A stretch of DNA of 64,000 nt from Lepidostoma basale (GCA_022606425.2 JAHDVF020001237.1:765001-829000), one strand, 5' to 3'; positions 24,137-36,239 are shown, counted from the stretch's first letter. A program made the numbers and translations. The notes: generated by a model from the sequence alone, not told the origin.

Positions 24137-24530
24137 TTTTTGACGAACGCTGCGATGACAGCCTACGAACTATCTGAATAGAGAAATCTCAAATTTTCAA
24201 ATGTCAATTCGAAATCTTAAACCGTCGCATTCCACAATGCACAAAATCACTACAAAAAATCACGATTTCTTTTATAATAAAAGTTTTTGTTTTCCTTAAT
24301 GTTCGGATCACATAAAAATAAACAAATCTTGTATTTTCCAAATCGATTTGTGATTAATTAACAAATGAAAACGTCCAAGCGTCACAAAAACTCAAACGTT
24401 TCGAAATTTTGAAAATATTTAACGCGCGCAACACGTCCAAACAGCTACAGTCACCACGGCGAATGACCAATGACGAGAGTCGAGAGCAGTGAACGGGGAT
24501 CGAGTTTTAAATCTGTGTCTAGACTAATCT
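24137..24530 (-). promoter_or_regulatory. Probable first non-coding exon and promoter region of pino
   Basis: A strong splice donor (GTAAGT on -, 24136-24131) ends a possible untranslated exon at 24137, and the sequence up to about 24530 is richer in CpG than its surroundings (AACGCGCGCAACACG, GGCGAATGACC). This fits the acceptor before pino exon 2. No TATA box was identified. The region could also serve a plus-strand transcript. Confidence 0.4.
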
Positions 24531-26700
24531 TAGACTTTAGTAAAGTAAAACCACTTTATAGAAATGTTTTTTCATAATCAAGATTTATTTTAATATATCA
24601 GAATATTTTGCGCTCTTTGTACGTTATCACTCATTTTAGACTTTATTTATTATATGTGTACAGCCATTGCATTGCCAGTGGCGCCCCCTCTACGCGACGG
24701 CGCGTAAAAACCGCTATGGCCTAATCAGCAGTGTTCAAAATTCAAATTATTGTCATAAACTCAATATAAATTTAAATTCAATAACAATCGTGCAAAATGA
24801 ACTATAAATATGTGTGATTAACCCAACAAAATTCAAATGTTTCTCTCCTTGGATCGCTTTATTTATATTTTTTACAGAAATGAACAATTCGAAACGTTTT
24901 GAAAGCTCTGTGTAATGACGTCACGAGGTAGTGAATATAACAAAATGTACGAGGTTTGCTATTATTACAACAAGTCATCTGTATCGAGCTATACGTAAGA
25001 ACCCCGCCTGCGCTCGGGCCTTGACATACGGCGTGGATGACGATGACAAACCTCATTTCCAAACAAATGAATGTCGTGAATCAGCTGTTTACCGATAACC
25101 GCGCACCGAAATTAATCTAAAACAGGTCAAATTCAAGACTAGACCTACATCCTAAAAAGGTACATTAGAAGTAGGAACTCTTCACTTTACTTTTTTGTTT
25201 TATTGGAGTAAATACTCGCCTTCATTTTCTCCTTTTTATTGAATTAATATCATTTATCTACGGATATCTTTGTATTTTTTTTAAACTTACTTTCATATTT
25301 TTTTTCCCGGAGCATTTATTGTACGAATTTATTGTAAATAAATTGTGAAAAATTATCAGCTAACGATAATCGAAATAAATTAAAGACTCGTTTACTCGGA
25401 AGTGGTTATTGATAAAACATTTTACGTTGAAACTCGATATAAAGACATAATTTTAGAGTTATCAAAAATAAGTACTAACTTATAGCAGTCAAAGAACTTT
25501 TCATTCTCACGTCAGATTCTGTGCCATGCAAGTTTTTTTTATTTGTATAGAATGTTGATGAATAGCATTCTGTTTTCTCAATAAGAACATCTCGAAGAAA
25601 CTTGTCGATTCATCGCAGACTGATCGTAGACGAAACGCAGGAAGTAACAGAGTAGGTACGTAAGTATATAAATATAGTTACCTACATACTCGTACATACG
25701 CTAATGATGCACGAATCATCTTTACATTACGATGTGTTTTACCGCGCCTCGGGTCTTCCAAGTAATTTGAAATTTTTTGTGTACTATAAGAAGTTAATAC
25801 TATAAACCCGACGAGTCCGATAGGCATTTATTTGAGATGTAGTACCTATTTAGTCTTCCAAAGATTCTCACGATATATTTTCAGACCTGTTACCAGTTAC
25901 GATGCCCTAGCAGTCACGTGTAGGTATATGGCGAGCTATAATAGCGGTAAATGAATGCAATATCACTGGCTACAAAGTGACGCCGACGAATAAGGCCGTC
26001 GACCGAAACTCAAAAGCTTTAGTAATTCGTAATAAAAATAATTTGCATAATCATAAATGTAGCAGTATTGCGATTACTAATATTAATTTCTTGTTTTTAT
26101 TGTCTTCGTTCCTATACATATACCCACAAACGGGCAAACTGAGAACAGTGAAACGAGTGAAATTATTTATACCTACTCTTAAAACAGACGATTTTGGATA
26201 TAAACTCGCCACTTCGCCATAAAACTGGGAGAATATACTCGTAAAACCTACGAAGAATAGAATATGTATACTACTTCGCAATAAGAAAGCAGTAAATTAT
26301 CTTCAAGTCAAATATTTTACCCAGAAATTATGTGATTTGATACTTTTTTTTCCGTATTCACATTCAATTCAATGCTTACAATGTTTTTTGTTATTCGTAT
26401 TTATTCATACAAAATAACTATTTCTACTAACAAATTTACTTTACTACTAATTGTTAATCTAAACATTCATTATTCCTCAATAACATGCTCCATAAAAAGG
26501 CTTAGTCACAATTAATCTAATCTAAATATTATTTAATACATAAGTAAGAACCTATTATGTATTACATTTTTATCTTCGTTATATGAGAAGTGTTTTTTTT
26601 AAATACGAATTTTTCATTTGTATATGGTATATAATTGAATTATTTTAATATAAATATATAAAAAATAGAACCCTTTATAATATTATTTAATTTCACACCA
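24531..26700. other. A+T-rich intergenic stretch
   Basis: Short open frames such as 25977-26222 (+) and 24859-25062 (-) show no domain, no splice logic and no conserved motif I can name. A small C+G-richer patch at 24665-24715 is unexplained. Confidence 0.5.
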
Positions 26701-26795
26701 ATTTATGTTTAGCTTCACGTGACCAGAAGATAGCAGCGATCTGCCGAAACCGGTCGAAGCTAAAAATTAAATGGAATGAATATTGTATAAGATTT
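26700..26795 (+). repeat. Hammerhead-like repeat, ACCGGU family, copy 1
   Basis: TTTAGCTTC (26708-26716) pairs perfectly with GAAGCTAAA (26756-26764). Between them lie CAGAAGA (26724-26730), a GCAG/CTGC stem (26733-26736 with 26741-26744), GAAA (26746-26749), CCGG and TC. The order is that of a hammerhead, with U4 of the core changed to A. Confidence 0.55.
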
Positions 26796-26799
26796 TTTA

Positions 26800-28140
26800 T
26801 TATTATTTACAATGAAATTTCAATTAACAACCTTAATTTTCTTTAAATGGAGAACGCAAATTATTACAATGTTTTTTTTATCTTTTACAATTGTTTGGGA
26901 GGTCGGTTTTTTGTACACACGATAAAAACTCTAACCGCTATCTGATATTATGTATACTTATGGTATATACCCGAGATTTTAGAACCTAATAGCAAATTGA
27001 CTAGTCAACAACTGTTCAATTTATAAATCTACCATCAATCATGAACGTGAATAGATTTGTATTATAAAAACTGCATCCTGTTAGAACTCTGCGATGATTC
27101 CTAAATTACATTCTGTAAAAACCACATAAATCTCTGCAGAATCTAGTAGTTATTTTTTAATGTCACTGCTGTTATCGTTATCGTTGTGACAACATTAATA
27201 TATATGATATTGCGCGATCTCGTATTTTATTTACCTTTTAATAAAAATTCATATAATGTATGAAGAAAATAAAAGTAGCAGAACCCAAATATCACCACAA
27301 AGAAACGTTGTTTTCACAAAAATGAACCAGTAGGTATACATTAAATATATAAAAGTTGCATGTTCATATTACTCTGCATATTGTTACGAATATACACTTA
27401 AATTATCCTATTTAATTTAATGGATGGACTTGGAATTCAACATGGTTCACTGTTGTTTTTATTATAAGTGAACGCTAATCATCACTGCTTTTCATTTTTG
27501 GATAAATTTGTTTTATATTTGAATTCAGGAACATCGGTTAACAGAATAATATAAGATTTCATGTAACAAATATGACCATATAATGTAGCTAATTTTAATT
27601 GAGTTTGAATAAATATAATAGTTGATTGTGCAATAATTGCTTTCCTGCTTGCTCATTGGTTGAATTACTAACCGACACGCCATCTCTGCAAAGAGAGAGT
27701 CATAAAGGAAGGACCACCACACCGGGTTTTTTTTCCTGAAATACTTCTCTCTTCAATTTTAATTAAACATTAAATTTTAATTAAACATTTAAATTTTGGC
27801 AAATGATTGCCACATCAAAACTTTGTATTCCAGAGTTTGTCAGAATTATATATTAATACAATTACCGTTATATAAATGTGTACGCACATACAGTATTCAC
27901 TACATATAATATTATCATTTTTAAAAGCCTAATTGTATGCACAAACCATAAACTACACAGCTACCATAAATCTCACCATACTTCCCTTTAACGCAAATTA
28001 TTTAATTTGTTTGGCTGTATAAACGTATTTGTGTTTTTTTTTTTAATAATTAATCTTCTTGGTTGAAGTTCATCGTAAATAATGAAAAAAAAATGTTATA
28101 TAAAAAATACGAAACGTTTTTAGTTTAACTACACATATTT
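26800..28140. other. A+T-rich intergenic stretch
   Basis: I see no coding frame, structured RNA or recognisable repeat here. Confidence 0.5.
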
Positions 28141-28144
28141 TTAT

Positions 28145-28240
28145 AGATCCGTCGGATTTCCGGTGGAATCTTCACCAGAAGGTTGCGGCGAGCTGCCGAA
28201 ATCGGTTGAAACTAAAATAACAAGTGGAATAAAATATGTT
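28145..28240 (+). repeat. Hammerhead-like repeat, ACCGGU family, diverged copy
   Basis: CAGAAGG (28176-28182), an imperfect GCGGC/GCTGC stem and GAAATCGGTT (28198-28207), followed by AACAAGTGGAATAAAAT like the other members. It is more decayed than the copies at 26.7 and 36.0 kb. Confidence 0.4.
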
Positions 28241-28334
28241 CTTCTGATAGCGTGTCAGGTCCCCCCAACTCCCTCACCTTGCCTACGATTATTAGTCGGT
28301 GAACGTAGTATTTTTCTTCCCTTAACATTATATA

Positions 28335-28445
28335 ACCCAAATATGGTTTCGCCAGGTCGATGCCAGCGAGCCTGGCGAAACCGGTCGCTGTCTAAATAAA
28401 GACAAAAGTGGAAGTAGTTAAAAAACATCGTTTTATTTTATTATT
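28335..28445 (+). repeat. Hairpin repeat, CCTGGCGAAACC family, copy 1
   Basis: GGTTTCGCCAGG (28345-28356) and CCTGGCGAAACC (28371-28382) form a perfect 12-bp inverted repeat with a 14-base loop, followed by GGTC and a shared tail (AAATAAAGACAAAAGTGGAA, then AAAACATCGTTTTATTT). Other copies are at 40.9, 56.75 and 59.3 kb. Confidence 0.6.
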
Positions 28446-28715
28446 ATTTACAATATTTTTGGTTCATTATTGTATTTCATTCACTTGTCTCGTTTTTAAC
28501 AAAATATTTTTTACACGTCACCGAAATTACTACAATTAACGGAAACTAGGTACCTACTCGCAAATACGAGCATACATATAACGGTACACAGAGTCTCTTC
28601 ACTAAATATTTCGAGTCGACTGGAGCATATTTTCTTCTTAATTATTAATTTAAAATTTATCAGCATAATTAATACGAATGAAAATGTCTGTCTTCTATAA
28701 GTTAATATGGCAAAT

Positions 28716-28800
28716 GGCAAACATTTGATAATGCCTTAGAAAAGCGAAATATATCATTCCCATAAATTATAAAAAAACTTCTTTAAATCTGACGTTTCAA
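28716..28800 (+). repeat. Hammerhead-like repeat, UUGAUAA family, diverged copy
   Basis: TTGATAATGCCTTAG at 28724-28738, then GCGAAATATATCATTCCCAT and AAAAACTTC. It follows the same block order as 20.4 and 22.9 kb. Confidence 0.5.
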
Positions 28801-29009
28801 TTCATATTAATTATTTGATATGGAGTGTTACCATATATGATTGTTCAAGAAACAATAAATTTATCAGCATACATGAAATTGAAGTGGAATTTTAATTTCA
28901 TTTTATATATAATATTTACCAACAAAGTTCTGTTAATTTTGCGTATTACTACAATACGTTGTGTACATATATTCGCAAGTAGAGCATGAGATTCTTCAAA
29001 TTAATACAA

Positions 29010-29562
29010 ATATTATCAGTACCCAGAAGAATTGGACTAGGTTGGGCAGCCTTTGGGAAACTCAATCATATCCTTAAAAACAAGGATATTCCCATGAATT
29101 TAAAAAGAAAAGTGTTTGAAACATGTATCCTCCCTGTGCTTACATATGGTCTGGAAACTATCACCTTAACTGCGAGGACCATATATAAATTAAAATGTAC
29201 ACAGCGATCTATGGAGAGACAAATGTTAGGCATAAGTCTGAGAGATAGAATCAGAAATGAAGAAATCAGACGCCGGACAAAGGTTGTCGACGTGGTGGAT
29301 CGTATTGCCAGGCTAAAGTGGCAATGGGCAGGTCATGTTGCCAGACAGGGAACAGACAGATGGGCACCCAGAGTCCTAGGATGGAGACCATGGGACATGA
29401 AAAGAGGAATAGGCCGGCCTCAGAAACGTTGGGCCGATGATATTGTCCCTGTCGCGGGTAGCAGGTGGATAAGAGAAGCCCAAAGAAGAGAAGAATGGAA
29501 GAGGTTGGAAGAGGCCTACATCCAGCAGTGGAGAGACGGCTGAAGAAGAAGAAGAAGAATTA
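29010..29562 (+). pseudogene. RTE-like LINE 3' end, LRDRIRNEEIRRRTK family
   Basis: A long intact frame (to 29543) encodes the end of an RT ORF: RRIGLGWAAFGKLNHIL, FETCILPVLTYGLETITL, QRSMERQMLGISLRDRIRN, LKWQWAGHVAR, then GRPQKRWADDI and EEAYIQQWRDG. It ends in a run of GAA. Related copies are at 50.1 (+), 57.7 (-) and 63.2 kb (-). The RT core and endonuclease are absent. The lack of stops suggests a fairly young insertion. Confidence 0.8.
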
Positions 29563-29651
29563 TCATCTTTCACACTACATTACTAATTATGTGTAAATCG
29601 CAAAAATAAATAAATTTGCGAATGGTGCTATATAGGATTAAAAATAAAATA

Positions 29652-30898
29652 TTAGGTCCTTACATATGAAATTGGCGTTTAGCCGTACTGGCAACTTTGA
29701 TCTCAAATATCTTCTCTTTGGTTAGGAATTCCAAATTAAAATTTATACAGCTATTTACTCAAGTATTTGTGTTTCGAAAATTATAATTCATTTGTTTTTC
29801 CTCAATTGTTTTTTTTTCTTTGCGTCACTCAGTTTACAAAATGGAAAACTTGAAATATCGCGTTATTTACGAGTACGAGTTCCACCGTGGCACCAGTGCT
29901 GCAGAAACGGCTCAAAGGATTAATGATGTGTATGGCGACGGTGCCGCAAAAGAAAACACAGTGCGTTTTTGGTTCCAACGTTTTCGTTCTGGAAATTTCG
30001 ACCTGCAGAACAAGCCCCGTGGACGGCCGGAGACCAAAGTTGATAATGAAGAATTGAAGGCTATTGTGGAAGCGGATCCATCGCAAACCACGTCCGAGTT
30101 AGCTGCAGGCTGCGGTGTTAGTGATAAAACTGTTTTAATCCACTTGAAGCAAATTGGGAAGGTGAAAAAGCTTGAAAGGTGGGTACCTCACGAATTGAGT
30201 GAAGCAAATCAACAAACGCGCGTTGACTGCTGCGTTGCATTACTAAACCGGCACAATAATGGAGGGATTTTGAATCGAATCATTACCTGTGATGAAAAGT
30301 GGATCCTGTATGATAATCGGAAGCGCTCATCGCAATGGCTGAACCCTGCCGAACCAGCCAAACCATGCCCCAAGCGAAAAGTGACTCCAAAAAAGTTACT
30401 TGTGAGCGTTTGGTGGACTAGTGCTGGTGTCGTTTACTACAGCTTTCTTAAATCTGGCCAGACGATTACGATGGAAAAGCTAGCTGCTAAACAACCGAGG
30501 CTGGTTAATCGCTCTAGGCCACTGCTGCTTCATGATAACGCTAGACCACACACTGCACAACAGACGGCTACCAAATTAGAAGAGCTTCAATTGGAAGACA
30601 TCCACCGTACTCTCCGGACCTTGCCCCAACAGATTACTATTTTTTTCGAAATTTGGATAACTTCTTGCAAGGGAAAAAATTCAACTCCGATGGGGCAGTC
30701 CAAACCGACTTCAAAGATTTTATTGATTCCCGTCCGAATGGTTTTTTTAGTAAAGGGATCGATGAACTACCTATGAGATGGCAAAAGTGCATAGATAGCA
30801 ATGGTACATACTTTGATTAAATAAATATATTATATTTAAAAAAAATCAACTTTATGTTCCTCCCATACAAAACGCCAATTTCATATGTAAGGACCTAA
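29652..30898 (+). mobile_element. mariner DNA transposon, near-complete
   Basis: Perfect 29-base terminal inverted repeats (29652-29680 and 30870-30898, starting TTAGGTCCTTACATATG) are flanked by TA on both sides (29650-29651, 30899-30900), the target duplication of Tc1/mariner elements. The element is 1247 bases, normal for mariner, and encodes one transposase. Confidence 0.92.
29841..30820 (+). pseudogene. mariner transposase with one frameshift
   Basis: Starts MENLKYRVIYEYEF. The N-terminal helix-turn-helix region (TSAAETAQRINDVYG, then NTVRFWFQRFRSG) is followed by the catalytic domain with first Asp in TCDEKW (about residue 150) and second Asp in LLHDNARPH (about residue 235). Near 30596-30602 the frame shifts by one base, apparently a deletion. 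Downstream the other frame carries PYSPDLAPTDYYFF with the third Asp (DD34D spacing) and the family C-terminus MRWQKCIDSNGTYFD, stop at 30818-30820. In the original frame the protein runs on wrongly to 30776. As it stands it should be inactive. Confidence 0.88.
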
Positions 30899-31015
30899 TA
30901 TTAACAAGGAAGCTAATTATAAAAAAATATATATGTAATAAAATAAGCACTTTGCATTGTAACCATGGACTGGTAATTAATTAATTGTAACAAGCAACAC
31001 TACTATCAAGTCCAA

Positions 31016-31315
31016 CTCTCTAGCGTCCACGAGAGGTCTTTTTAAAGACCCCGCGAACCCCGGGCAATGTGGCACATATTACTTACTGCCATAGCAGATA
31101 CAGAGAGGACGAATGGCGAGCTTCCAGCGCCATAAAACTGGATACACCCAGCTAAGGGAAAGTAACCCCGACAGAAAATCCTTCAGAGAAGGCAAGGGGA
31201 TACCACTCTGGATATTTTTCCCCAGATCATCACCATGAGGCCTACTCAAGGATGATAGTCAACGTTAGGGAGACCTGACAGGTCACAGAAAGAAGAGAAG
31301 AACAAGTAAAAATTA
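31016..31315 (+). repeat. Unclassified moderately G+C-rich repeat-like segment
   Basis: About 300 bases differ sharply in composition from the flanks and end in CACAGAAAGAAGAGAAGAAC, like the GAA-rich LINE tails here. No coding motif was found. It could be a LINE 3' UTR or a SINE body. Only one copy in the window. Confidence 0.3.
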
Positions 31316-32126
31316 ATTGCTCCAAGCCAACATGTTTTCGTTTTCCAATTAAACTCTCCATTTTATTCCTGTCGCATCACTAGTTTCCATACATTTTTTT
31401 AGGTTGCATAATACATTTACCGCTGGAGAAATTAAATTCGCCGCATAGCGGAAAGTTCACAAAATTTAACATCGGAATGCACCGATTGCAAGATCGCACT
31501 GATAGCAAAAATAGACTTCACGGATTAAAAATCACATATTGAATCACCCGCATGATAAATGAGAGATTTGGATAATTTTGTATGATTTAGATTGATGATC
31601 GGTGATTTCAAAAGTCGTTGATGGACGATAGCACACTTCCTGCTTGAGCATTCCGATTGTGATAGGTGAAAGACGAAAGGTGAAATAATGATATACGTAT
31701 AAAAACTTTAATATTATTAAATATACTCGTACATATGTTATATCTACGGGTGATAAAAAATGCCTGGTTTTGTATTACGAAATGCTATACCGTTTTCTGA
31801 CCCCGTGGTGATTTGTCGGCTAAATGAGACGCTGGTTCGCAGTAATTTGGTGTCCTGTTTCATCATTTGGGACCCCAAAGAAAAATCACCTGTCATGGAA
31901 ACGATTTTTACGCTTGATTTATTTGATTTATTTGAACTTCAACACTCTTGATATTTTTGAGTGAGCATTTGTTCATTGTCATCGGGAGGTATTTACAATC
32001 CAGAAATACTATGTTACCTATATATTTACATTACCTTACAACTACAGCAGCTTCTTTAATGTTCATTTTCAATATTTTCTACGATTTAACTTGGGCTGTA
32101 TTGGTGTAAATCTTATAAATATTCAA

Positions 32127-32940
32127 TATACAGGGTGTCCCAGATCTCGACGTCAACCCGAAAACAGATGATAGGGCAAGTCATGGTTATGAGAAAAATG
32201 TAAAAAAAAATCTATGTTTTATATTTTTGAAATTATAGGCATTTAAAAAAAATCGAGAAAATCAACACCCTGTGAAGGTCTTTTAACTCCCGTTTCTACA
32301 AATCTTTACTTTTTATAATTTTTATTTTTATTATGTAATCCTGAATAATGTTTCTATAAATTGTTGCTTAAAATGTATAGCTAACTACTCCAGCTTGGAA
32401 GAAAATGTTACTTTTTGCCCACCCAAGTATTAAATATTAAAACTACGCCCAATTTTAACTGACTGTACTGAAAACAAAATGTACTACGCTATTTTGGCTA
32501 GTTACTTTAAAAGTTGGCGCATTTGATTAGAATTCCAAAATGGTATAACACTTGCTTGATTATTGCTTAATTAGGTGTGGACAATTTTTTTTGTAATAAA
32601 ATCCAGTTTCGAAAAAAAAATTCTGAGAGACTAAAAGTCATTTTTCGAAGCGTGAGCGAGATAGATAGTGACGTCACTCTTACTAATGTTTGAGACAAAT
32701 AGATACACACCTGTTGGACACAAGAAAAAAAAATGGGTCATGTTGGACCCAAGAAAGTAAAGATTTGTAGAAACGGGAGTTAAAAGACCATCACAGGGTG
32801 TTGATTTTCTGAATTTTTTTAAATGCCTATAATTTCAAAAATATAAAACTTAGTTTTTTTTTACATTTTTCTCATAACCAGCATGACTTGCCCTATCATC
32901 TGTATCCTGGTTGTCGTCGAGATCTGGGACATCCTGTATA
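32127..32940. mobile_element. DNA element with long inverted repeats (about 180 bp arms)
   Basis: Left arm about 32131-32312 begins CAGGGTGTCCCAGATCTCGA; right arm about 32754-32936 is its near-perfect reverse complement, ending GAGATCTGGGACATCCTG. Both ends abut TATA. The about 440-base centre has no transposase frame. This is a non-autonomous foldback or long-TIR MITE. The superfamily cannot be assigned by eye. Confidence 0.75.
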
Positions 32941-34085
32941 ATAATCTTTAAATGATTCCGATATCCCGTCTTAAAAAAACTGAAATGAGTAAAAACGAAC
33001 AATTTCATAAATTTTAATTTGATGTAAAATACAAACATATCTGCATACTAGTTATTCTTATTGTAATCTTGTCACAAGCCCGCAGCGAACTAAGCTTCGA
33101 GGATTCATCTCCATCGAAGTCTTACGCACCGTTGAAGCCCAATGACACTTAAATTTAATAACTCATAATGATTAAAAAAAACGAATTGGTATATTTAGTC
33201 CTTGAATGTTGTTATTCTTTATTTATTTTAACAAACAAAAAATTATGTTTCTTAAAAAGTTATGTTTACTGTTTTCGTAGTGTCAATAACATGATATTGG
33301 TTCTTATGTCGTACAATAAAATCCAAATTCTGTACAAAATATACTTCCTGATTGCATAACCAATGCATTCACATTACTGCAATATATTTTTACAATATGG
33401 TAATAATCGTTTGCATACCAATAAAATATGTTATCACTACGTCATAGAAGAATGTTTAAAACTGTTTCCTTCTCTAATAGATTGCTCACATCAACGACAC
33501 TTAATATGCAGTATAAAATATGTACTCTACTCGATTTCGTAATTTAGTTTATTGATTCACATGTATGCTGTTCATAAGCATTCATGATTTATTAATAATT
33601 CTATATCGTAACCATGCCTGCAGTCTGCATGAAGAAATGTGTCAGTTCCTAAGTGCATTTTTTTCTCTTATCAACTCCAAATAAAATAATATTTGTTTGT
33701 ATCTACGGAGAGACGTCGTAAATTTCAAATATTAATGCATGCTAGTATCAGTCAACAATTGAAACGTTTTATAGAAGTATGTTTGCTTAATTTCGTTTCT
33801 GATTGTTGCAAAATAATATTTTGGATTATTGATTTTTATAATTAACTCGCCAAGACGATACTAATATATACGAGTATATGAATATTATAATACGAATTTT
33901 TATTATTTTATTTTTTATATTATGATAATACTAATTTATAAGTTTTAAGAAAACGATTTACAATTTAGATAACATAGAAGTATTATATTGATTGTTGTAC
34001 AAATGTGTTAATTCTTGTATATAGATTTTAATTTAAATTAAAACAATATTAATCATAATCAAATCATAGTCAAATCAATAAATGA
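32941..34085. other. A+T-rich intergenic stretch
   Basis: No recognisable feature apart from short chance frames. Confidence 0.5.
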
Positions 34086-34089
34086 TCAA

Positions 34090-34425
34090 ACTCAAGTTCT
34101 GAGGACTGCCGAGATGAAGACACTTAGAATACACTGAGAGCAGGCAATACACTAAGAGATCGCATGAGGAACACCAGAATTAGAGAGATATGTGAGGTTC
34201 AGGATATTAAGATGGAGTAGACAGCGAAGGAGGGACTGGTACGGTCATGTCCAAAAATGGACACTATCAGACTCTCCTATATTACACTACCTAATCAGAC
34301 TCACTGGACTCGTCTTCGTGGAAGACCTCCTAAAAGATGAAGGGACAGCTAGGAATCCACCACACAGTAGGTGCAACCCTCCGGAGAACAGACCACATAG
34401 GTCTACAACAAAGAAGAAGAAGAAT
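34090..34425 (+). pseudogene. RTE-like LINE 3' fragment, EMKTLR/DWYGHVQ family
   Basis: Decayed copy of the 3' end of the element at 44.8-45.9 kb: CAAGTTCTGAGGACTGCCGA gives VLRTAEMKTLR, followed by RWSRQRRRDWYGHVQKW, and the end has a GAAGAAGAAGAAT tail. Several stops and frame changes. Confidence 0.75.
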
Positions 34426-34799
34426 TGATAACATGGTTAAAATGAAAACTGTTTTTCTTGTTAATGAATTATGATTATCACGTATCTAAAGATAACATGG
34501 TCAACTAGTTAACAAGTTCTAAGTTGAAAAATTTAGGAATTATTTTAATTTAATTGGGAGATCGAAATTATGTGCGTTTATTTATTCTGACTGACCTCTG
34601 AGCATTTCGTAATATAACATAAGTATTTAAGAACTCCACATACTAATTGTTATATGATTCTGATATGTGCACATGAATATATTTTTTTAAATTTATTGTG
34701 CTCTAAAGAAGTAACTATCGTAAAACAAACCTAGACTGTTGTCACAATCGTCTCACCAATAAATTTTAATGTTAAGTTTAGTTTCCATATACTTATATA

Positions 34800-35666
34800 T
34801 GAGGCATAGCCAGAATGTAGGTGTACTGAGGCTCTCACGACCGGATGGATTTTATTTTCGACATGTTGGCTACACTTCCGTGTTGCCTGACCCTTCCCCT
34901 CCGCAACGAGACCGGTTTGAGGTCAGTACGTTGAGAAGTGTCGACACAACAACACGTTTCATGAAGAATGTCAATCCAATCTCCCGCCAAGTGCGAAATA
35001 CGCGGCGCCGGGCAAGAGTTTTTGAGGCGCTGCAAACTCCATGGAGATGAAACTTGGGTTGCACACTAAATTCCTGAAACCAAAAGGCAGTCTCAACAGT
35101 GGCGTCACACCTCTTCACCCTCCGCCAAAAAGTTCAAAACCACAATTTCAGCCAAGAAAATCATGGCATCCGTGTTTTGGGACTGTCAAGACTTAATTTT
35201 AATTGAATATATGCCTCAAGAGGAGACCATCAACTCTGCAAGATACTGTGAGACCATAAAAAAATTGCGGGGAGCGATTCAGAACAAGAGGAGAGACATG
35301 CTGACGAAGGAGTCTGCCTGCTGCACGACAATGCCAGAAGGAACTGCTCGCCTCGTTTAAATGGGATATCACCTTCAGATTACTATCTCTTTACCTTCCT
35401 GAAGCTGCACATGGGTGGAAAAAGATTTTCAACCGACGAGGAGGTAAAGGAGGAGGTGAAGAAGTGGACGAAGGGGTTGGCGGGAAACTACTTCGTGGAA
35501 GGCATCAAAAAGTTGATACCCCTCTTCACCACCTGCATTGAGAGGAATGGCGACTATGTCGATAAATAGCTTACATATGTACTACAATAACCACGTAATT
35601 TTTTTTTAAATAAAAAAAATTGTAACCTACAAAAATTTAGTACACTTACTTTCTGGATATGCCTCG
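34800..35666 (+). mobile_element. Shrunken mariner element
   Basis: Imperfect inverted ends (TGAGGCATAGCCAGAA at 34800; its counterpart CGAGGCATATCCAGAA on - at 35666) are flanked by TA (34798-34799, 35667-35668). The inside, in several frames, gives mariner transposase pieces: KKFKTTISAKKIMASVFWD at about 35120-35180, DYYLFTFLKLHMGGKRFSTD at about 35374-35433 and FTTCIERNGDYVDK, stop near 35569. The N-terminal DNA-binding part is missing, so the copy is only 867 bases. It differs from the mariner at 29.7 kb. Confidence 0.82.
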
Positions 35667-35969
35667 TATGATACGCTATATGCCAGAGAATATACAGATG
35701 TGGTCTAAGTTTTGACTTTCTCTAAGTAGTCTAGAGGTAATTACCGCGAAGCTCCAAAAAGTAGACACAAGTGCTTGTAATGCTAGCGTACCAGTATATC
35801 AGGATGTTTGCCTAATAACAGAATGAGAATGTTTATAATTTACAACACCTGTATATCGCACTGTTACGAAAAAAAACTTTCAAATCCATTGGAAGCAGTA
35901 TTTTTCAGTACATAAAAACGGTTCTAACCAATTTTTGAATAATGAAAAATACCTACAAATAAATGATAC

Positions 35970-36122
35970 AAAATTTCTTTATTAACCTTCCACTTGTGTA
36001 TAACGTCGACCGGTTTTTTGGTGGAACCAGAAGATGGCAGCAAGCTGCCGAAACCGGTCGACGTTAAACACGAGTGGAAGCCCACTAAATATTTATAATA
36101 ATAAAGAAATTTTGTATATATT
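35970..36122 (+). repeat. Foldback repeat with ACCGGU hammerhead-like core
   Basis: Outer arms ACAAAATTTCTTTATTA (about 35969) and TAATAAAGAAATTTTGTA (about 36102) and inner arms CTTCCACTTGTGT / ACACGAGTGGAAG are inverted. In the centre AACGTC (36002-36007) pairs with GACGTT (36060-36065), around CAGAAGA (36028-36034), stem II GGCAG/CTGCC (36036-36040 with 36045-36049), GAAA (36050-36053), CCGG and TC. Confidence 0.6.
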
Positions 36123-36239
36123 TTTATTTGTATTTTTCATTATTTAACATGAACTTCTACCAAAAAAATAATCAAATGAAAAAACATATATATTTTTAAT
36201 AAATTTTTAACTAAAGAATTTAAATTATTATTTCTACAA

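Noticed and set aside
25977..26222. 81-codon frame on +
   Set aside because: No motif, no splice signals, no coding-like bias compared with its surroundings.
31760..31951. 63-codon frame MPGFVLRNAIPF on +
   Set aside because: Starts with a normal ATG but has no recognisable domain or neighbour; I could not tell it from chance.
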